Assembly (NCBI RefSeq): GCF_008639165.1
Contig: NZ_CP029197.1
Coordinates: 1,922,001-1,986,000, forward strand
Origin: Streptomyces venezuelae ATCC 10712
Lineage (GTDB): Bacteria > Actinomycetota > Actinomycetes > Streptomycetales > Streptomycetaceae
Reading direction: 5' to 3'
Length of the DNA: 64,000 bases
Shown here: positions 60,483 through 64,000 of the stretch, in pieces
Layout: each line of letters begins with the position of its first letter
Numbering within the stretch: the stretch's first letter is position 1
The notes under the pieces: generated by a model
The model's input: only the letters and a program-made list of their open reading frames with translations
What the model was told of the DNA's origin: nothing
The model's database searches: none
Translations under genes and position numbers: made by a program

Positions 60483-61835
60483 CTACTGATCGCGGTACAT
60501 CTCCGCCACCAGGAACGCCAGGTCCAGCGACTGGCTGCGGTTGAGCCGCGGGTCGCAGGCCGTCTCGTAGCGCTGGTGCAGGTCGTCGACGAAGATCTCG
60601 TCGCCGCCGCCCACGCACTCGGTGACGTCGTCACCGGTGAGCTCGACGTGGATGCCGCCCGGGTGGGTGCCCAGCGCCTTGTGGACCTCGAAGAAGCCCT
60701 TGACCTCGTCGAGCACGTCGTCGAAGCGGCGCGTCTTGTGGCCGGAGGCGGCCTCGAAGGTGTTGCCGTGCATCGGGTCGGTGACCCAGGCGACGACGGC
60801 GCCGGAGGCGGTGACCTTCTCGACCAGCTCGGGGAGCTTGTCGCGGACCTTGTCGGCGCCCATCCGGACGATGAAGGTCAGCCGGCCCGGCTCACGCTCG
60901 GGGTCGAGCCGGTCGATGTACGTCAGCGCCTCGTCCACCGAGGTGGTCGGGCCCAGCTTGATGCCGATCGGGTTCGCGATGCGCGAGGCGAACTCGATGT
61001 GGGCGTGGTCCAGCTGGCGGGTGCGCTCACCGACCCAGACCATGTGGCCGGAGGTGTCGTACAGCTTGCCGGTGCGCGAGTCCGTCCGCGTGAGGGCGCC
61101 CTCGTAGTCGAGCAGCAGCGCCTCGTGGGAGGCGTAGAACTCGACGGCCTTGAACTCGGCCGGGTCGGTCCCGCAGGCCTTCATGAAGTTCAGCGCGTTG
61201 TCGATCTCGCGGGCGAGCGCCTCGTAGCGCTGGCCCGAGGGGGACGACTTCACGAAGTCCTGGTTCCAGGCGTGCACCTGGCGCAGGTCGGCGTAACCGC
61301 CGGTGGTGAAGGCGCGCACCAGGTTGAGCGTGGAGGCGGAGGCGTTGTACATCCGCTTCAGGCGCTCGGGGTCCGGGATGCGGGCCTTCTCGTTGAAGTC
61401 GAAGCCGTTGACCGAGTCGCCGCGGTACGTCGGCAGGGTCACGCCGTCACGGGTCTCGGTCCCCTTGGAGCGGGGCTTGGAGTACTGGCCCGCGATGCGG
61501 CCGACCTTCACCACGGGCACGGAGGCCGCGTAGGTGAGGACGGCGCTCATCTGGAGCAGCGTCTTGAGCTTGGCCCGGATGTGGTCGGCGGACACGGCGT
61601 CGAAGGCCTCGGCGCAGTCGCCGCCCTGGAGCAGGAACGCCTCGCCACGGGCGACGGCTCCCATCCGGGCGCGCAGCTGGTCGCACTCGCCGGCGAAGAC
61701 GAGCGGAGGATACGACTCGAGGTCCGCGATCACATCGCGCAGAGCCTCGGCATCGGGGTACTCGGGCTGCTGCGCCGCGGGCAGGTCTCGCCAGGTCGCC
61801 TTGGCGACGGCGTGGGATTCAGCGTTCACGGTCAC
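60483..61835 (-). CDS. aroH: class II 3-deoxy-7-phosphoheptulonate (DAHP) synthase
   Basis: A 450-residue plant-like DAHP synthase, first enzyme of the shikimate pathway. Conserved blocks are PPLVFAGECDQLRARM, LQGGDCAEAF with the metal-binding Cys, VGRIAGQYSKPRS, WVGERTRQLDHAHIEF and HPGGIHVELTGDDVTEC. The GTG at 61835 was chosen because TAATGT ends exactly 7 nt upstream and the N-terminus MTVNAESHAVAKATWRDLPA fits; a GTG two codons later is possible. Divergent from the amidase gene. Confidence 0.95.
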   Translation of the reverse strand: MTVNAESHAVAKATWRDLPAAQQPEYPDAEALRDVIADLESYPPLVFAGECDQLRARMGAVARGEAFLLQGGDCAEAFDAVSADHIRAKLKTLLQMSAVLTYAASVPVVKVGRIAGQYSKPRSKGTETRDGVTLPTYRGDSVNGFDFNEKARIPDPERLKRMYNASASTLNLVRAFTTGGYADLRQVHAWNQDFVKSSPSGQRYEALAREIDNALNFMKACGTDPAEFKAVEFYASHEALLLDYEGALTRTDSRTGKLYDTSGHMVWVGERTRQLDHAHIEFASRIANPIGIKLGPTTSVDEALTYIDRLDPEREPGRLTFIVRMGADKVRDKLPELVEKVTASGAVVAWVTDPMHGNTFEAASGHKTRRFDDVLDEVKGFFEVHKALGTHPGGIHVELTGDDVTECVGGGDEIFVDDLHQRYETACDPRLNRSQSLDLAFLVAEMYRDQ

Positions 61836-61842
61836 ACCCACA

Positions 61843-61848
61843 ACATTA
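61843..61848 (-). promoter_or_regulatory. -10 hexamer, probable leaderless promoter of the DAHP synthase gene
   Basis: TAATGT on the minus strand, 7 nt before the GTG at 61835. Confidence 0.5.
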
Positions 61849-61990
61849 CGGGGTTCTTCGTCCGGTCCTGTCCCCCTGCCCAGTGACTGAGACGCGCGCC
61901 CGATTTGTCCGGCGGTGATCTTCACTCCATCGAGTGGTGTTACCCTCTGGCCCGTTTAACAAAACAACAGTCGAATTCACAGGGGTGGGT

Positions 61991-64000
61991 GTGACCCAGA
62001 GGCACCGCAGGGATCGCAAGAAGAAACGTCTCTTGTACGGCACGGCGGCCGCGGTCGTCGCCACGGCCACGATCGGCACCATCGCGGTCGCCTCACCGGG
62101 CCTCCTCGGCGCGGCGGGCGACAAGGCGCCCAGCAGTGACGTTTCCCTTCAGAACCGGTTCGCCGACGCGGCGCGCGAGTTCGACGTGCCGCAGAGCGTG
62201 CTGATGGCGGTGTCGTACCGCCAGACGCGGTGGGAGTCGCACGACGGCCTGCCGAGCGTCACCGGCGACTACAACGTCATGGGCCTGACGAAGGTCGACC
62301 CCGAGGACCTCGAGAGCGACACCGAGGAGCACATCGAGCACCTCGTCGACGGCACCGGCGACCCGTCGATCGAGAAGAAGATCGACAAGAAGAAGCTGCT
62401 GGCGCCGCTGCCCAAGCAGGAGGTCGACACCGACGACCCGAAGCTGCACACCCTGGACAAGGCCGCCGAGCTGATCGACAGCTCGACCGACACCGTCCAG
62501 AACGACACCACCGCCTCCATCCGGGCCGGTGCGGCGCTGCTCGCCGAGTACCAGAAGCAGGCCGGCGCCGAACTGTCGGAGGAGCCGGGCGACTGGTACC
62601 CGGCCGTCGCGCGCTACAGCCAGTCGACGGACCGCAAGGGCGCCGACCAGTTCGCCGAGCGCGTCTTCGAGTCGATCAGGACCGGCGAGAGCGAGATCAC
62701 GACCGACGGCGAGCAGGTCGTCCTGCCGGCCTCCCCGGCGGTCGAGCCGGTCAAGCCGTCGAACGTGCCGCTCGCCGCGACGTCCACGGCCACCACGGCG
62801 ACGACGCCCGAGTGCCCGACCGGTCTCGCGTGCAGCTTCAACCCCGCCGCCTACGTGCAGGACCTGGGCAACTACAACATCGCGACCCGCGTCCCGTACG
62901 GCACCGGCGGCTTCGACATCCGCCAGATCGTCATCCACGACGTCGAGGGCACCCTCGCCGGTGCGGTGAACACCTTCAAGGACCCGAACCGGTGGGCCAG
63001 CGCCCACTACATCGTGGACGCGACCGGCAAGGTCACGCAGATGGTCGAGACCAAGAACGAGGCGTTCCACGCCGGCAACAAGACCGTCAACATGCACTCG
63101 ATCGGCATCGAGCACGAGGGCTACGCCATCAAGGGCGGCAGCAACTGGTACAAGGAGTCCCAGTACGACACCACCGCGGAGCTGGTGAAGTACCTGGCGA
63201 CCAAGTACAAGGTGCCGCTCGACCGCGAGCACGTGATCGGCCACGACGAGGTGCCGGGTGTGCTCGACCGCCTCGCCGCCGGCGTCCACTGGGACCCGGG
63301 CCCGTTCTGGGACTGGAACCGCTTCATGGGCAAGGTCGGTGCGCCGACCGGTGCCGGCGGTGCCGGCGGCCCGCTGGCCACCGGGCAGACGGTCCGCGTG
63401 GTCCCGCCGTTCACCTCCGCCAACCAGCCGTCGCTGACGTACACGGAGTCGGTCAACGGGACCGTGACGCGGAAGACCGCGCCCGCCCAGCCGGCGAACT
63501 TCGGCTACCTCTACACGCAGCCGACCACCACGTCCGCCACGCTGAAGGACCCCTACATCTCCGGGGCGGTCTGGAACAGCGGCGACAACTGGGGCAACAA
63601 GGTCGTCGCGGGCGGTCAGTACGTCGTCGCCGGGACCTCCGGTGACTGGACCGCCATCTGGTACGGCTCGCAGAAGGCCTGGTTCTACAACCCGGGCGGC
63701 CAGTACACCTCCCAGGTGAACACCGCGAAGACGGTCGTCAAGCCGGTCGGGACGACCCCGATCAAGGTCTACGGACGCGCCTACCCGAACCGCGAGGCCT
63801 ACGCCGGTACCGGTGTCCCGATCCAGGACGACACCGCCAACGGCACCAAGAACGAAGACCCGCTGAAGAAGTACACGATCCCCGCGGGTCAGGCGTACGT
63901 CGCGGCCGGCGCCGAGGTCTTCGGCGACTACTACTCCAGCGCCTACAACAAGGACGGGACGCGCGTCCAGGGGACGACCAAGTTCATGCCCATCCACTAC
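61991..64000 (+). CDS. secreted N-acetylmuramoyl-L-alanine amidase (3' end outside window)
   Basis: At least 670 residues, open to the window end. The GTG at 61991 has AGGGG 5 nt upstream. A basic N-terminus and a hydrophobic segment (about 16-40) act as signal or anchor. Residues about 50-210 form a helical domain starting NRFADAAREFDVPQSVLMAV, resembling the lytic-transglycosylase/N-acetylglucosaminidase-like helices of some secreted hydrolases but without a clear catalytic Glu. The Amidase_2/PGRP domain (about 300-435) has H316 in QIVIHDVEGT, HYIVDATGKVTQMV, HSIGIEHEGYA and HVIGHDEVPG, the zinc and catalytic blocks. A beta-rich wall-binding region follows. Likely role: peptidoglycan turnover. 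Confidence 0.92.
   Translation, partial: MTQRHRRDRKKKRLLYGTAAAVVATATIGTIAVASPGLLGAAGDKAPSSDVSLQNRFADAAREFDVPQSVLMAVSYRQTRWESHDGLPSVTGDYNVMGLTKVDPEDLESDTEEHIEHLVDGTGDPSIEKKIDKKKLLAPLPKQEVDTDDPKLHTLDKAAELIDSSTDTVQNDTTASIRAGAALLAEYQKQAGAELSEEPGDWYPAVARYSQSTDRKGADQFAERVFESIRTGESEITTDGEQVVLPASPAVEPVKPSNVPLAATSTATTATTPECPTGLACSFNPAAYVQDLGNYNIATRVPYGTGGFDIRQIVIHDVEGTLAGAVNTFKDPNRWASAHYIVDATGKVTQMVETKNEAFHAGNKTVNMHSIGIEHEGYAIKGGSNWYKESQYDTTAELVKYLATKYKVPLDREHVIGHDEVPGVLDRLAAGVHWDPGPFWDWNRFMGKVGAPTGAGGAGGPLATGQTVRVVPPFTSANQPSLTYTESVNGTVTRKTAPAQPANFGYLYTQPTTTSATLKDPYISGAVWNSGDNWGNKVVAGGQYVVAGTSGDWTAIWYGSQKAWFYNPGGQYTSQVNTAKTVVKPVGTTPIKVYGRAYPNREAYAGTGVPIQDDTANGTKNEDPLKKYTIPAGQAYVAAGAEVFGDYYSSAYNKDGTRVQGTTKFMPIHY

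Noticed and set aside
62093..63997. Long minus-strand frame at the right end
   Set aside because: The plus strand codes for a clear amidase over the same region; the minus translation shows no domain.

Overview
The window reads as Streptomyces chromosome. GC is very high and strongly biased to third codon positions. GTG starts are common and TTG occurs. The window carries a complete actinobacterial division and cell-wall (dcw) cluster without ftsA, plus SepF, a polar-growth DivIVA with a long Gln/Pro/Gly/Met linker, a T-box in front of ileS, a TPP riboswitch in front of thiO, and many families typical of Streptomyces (DUF2252, DUF3040, DUF4396, SAV_6107-like HEPN, Rv2175c-like). The gene order resembles the conserved core region around ftsZ in this genus. 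I saw no tRNA, rRNA, IS element, prophage or CRISPR array.

Layout. 1-987: 5' end of dnaE (minus). 1147-7257: plus-strand DUF2252 protein, a small membrane protein, an anchored DsbA-like thioredoxin, a PhoD-type alkaline phosphatase and an M43-like secreted metalloprotease, closed by a strong hairpin. 7273-12596 (minus): dienelactone-hydrolase-like protein, Na+/H+ antiporter, GNAT, rluD, lspA and a DksA/TraR protein with a histone-H1-like tail. 12880-16276 (plus): T-box and ileS. 16451-34214 (minus): the dcw block rsmH-ftsL-ftsI-murE-murF-mraY-murD-ftsW-murG-ftsQ-ftsZ-ylmD-yggS-sepF-yggT-divIVA, with many 4-bp start/stop overlaps. 34542-39993 (plus): beta-carbonic anhydrase, then moxR-DUF58-transglutaminase. 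40164-42213 (minus): DUF3040, a methyltransferase and a HEPN protein. 42303-46018 (plus): a TetR-controlled ABC-like/YhgE module. 46288-48387 (plus): DUF4126 protein and a CrtI-like flavoprotein. 48435-52822 (minus): low-complexity membrane protein, metF, thiE, Rv2175c-like DNA-binding protein, ferredoxin-reductase-like flavoprotein. 52891-58117 (plus): TPP riboswitch with thiO-thiS-thiG, PASTA Ser/Thr kinase, endonuclease IV. 58130-60472: a promoter with a CsoR-like box driving a His-rich DUF4396 membrane protein, a molybdopterin oxidoreductase, bfr, and bfd with an iron box. 60483-61835 (minus): class II DAHP synthase. 61991-64000 (plus): N-acetylmuramoyl-L-alanine amidase, cut by the window end.

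How the parts work together. The centre makes lipid II (murE, murF, mraY, murD, murG), exports and polymerises it (ftsW, ftsI), and places the ring and poles (ftsZ, sepF, ftsQ, ftsL, divIVA). The C-terminal DVPDFLK of FtsZ fits docking to SepF in the absence of FtsA. Thiamine supply is under TPP riboswitch control, iron storage and release (bfr/bfd) appears tied to an iron box, and ileS to tRNA-Ile charging through a translational T-box whose two competing hairpins can be drawn base by base.

The least-described elements are the TetR operator/degenerate ABC ATPase/YhgE module at 42303-46018, the CsoR-box/His-rich DUF4396 gene at 58130-58760, and a set of eight genes whose -10 hexamer lies 6-8 nt before the start codon, which predicts leaderless mRNAs. 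Function assignments come from motif recognition only; no database search was run.
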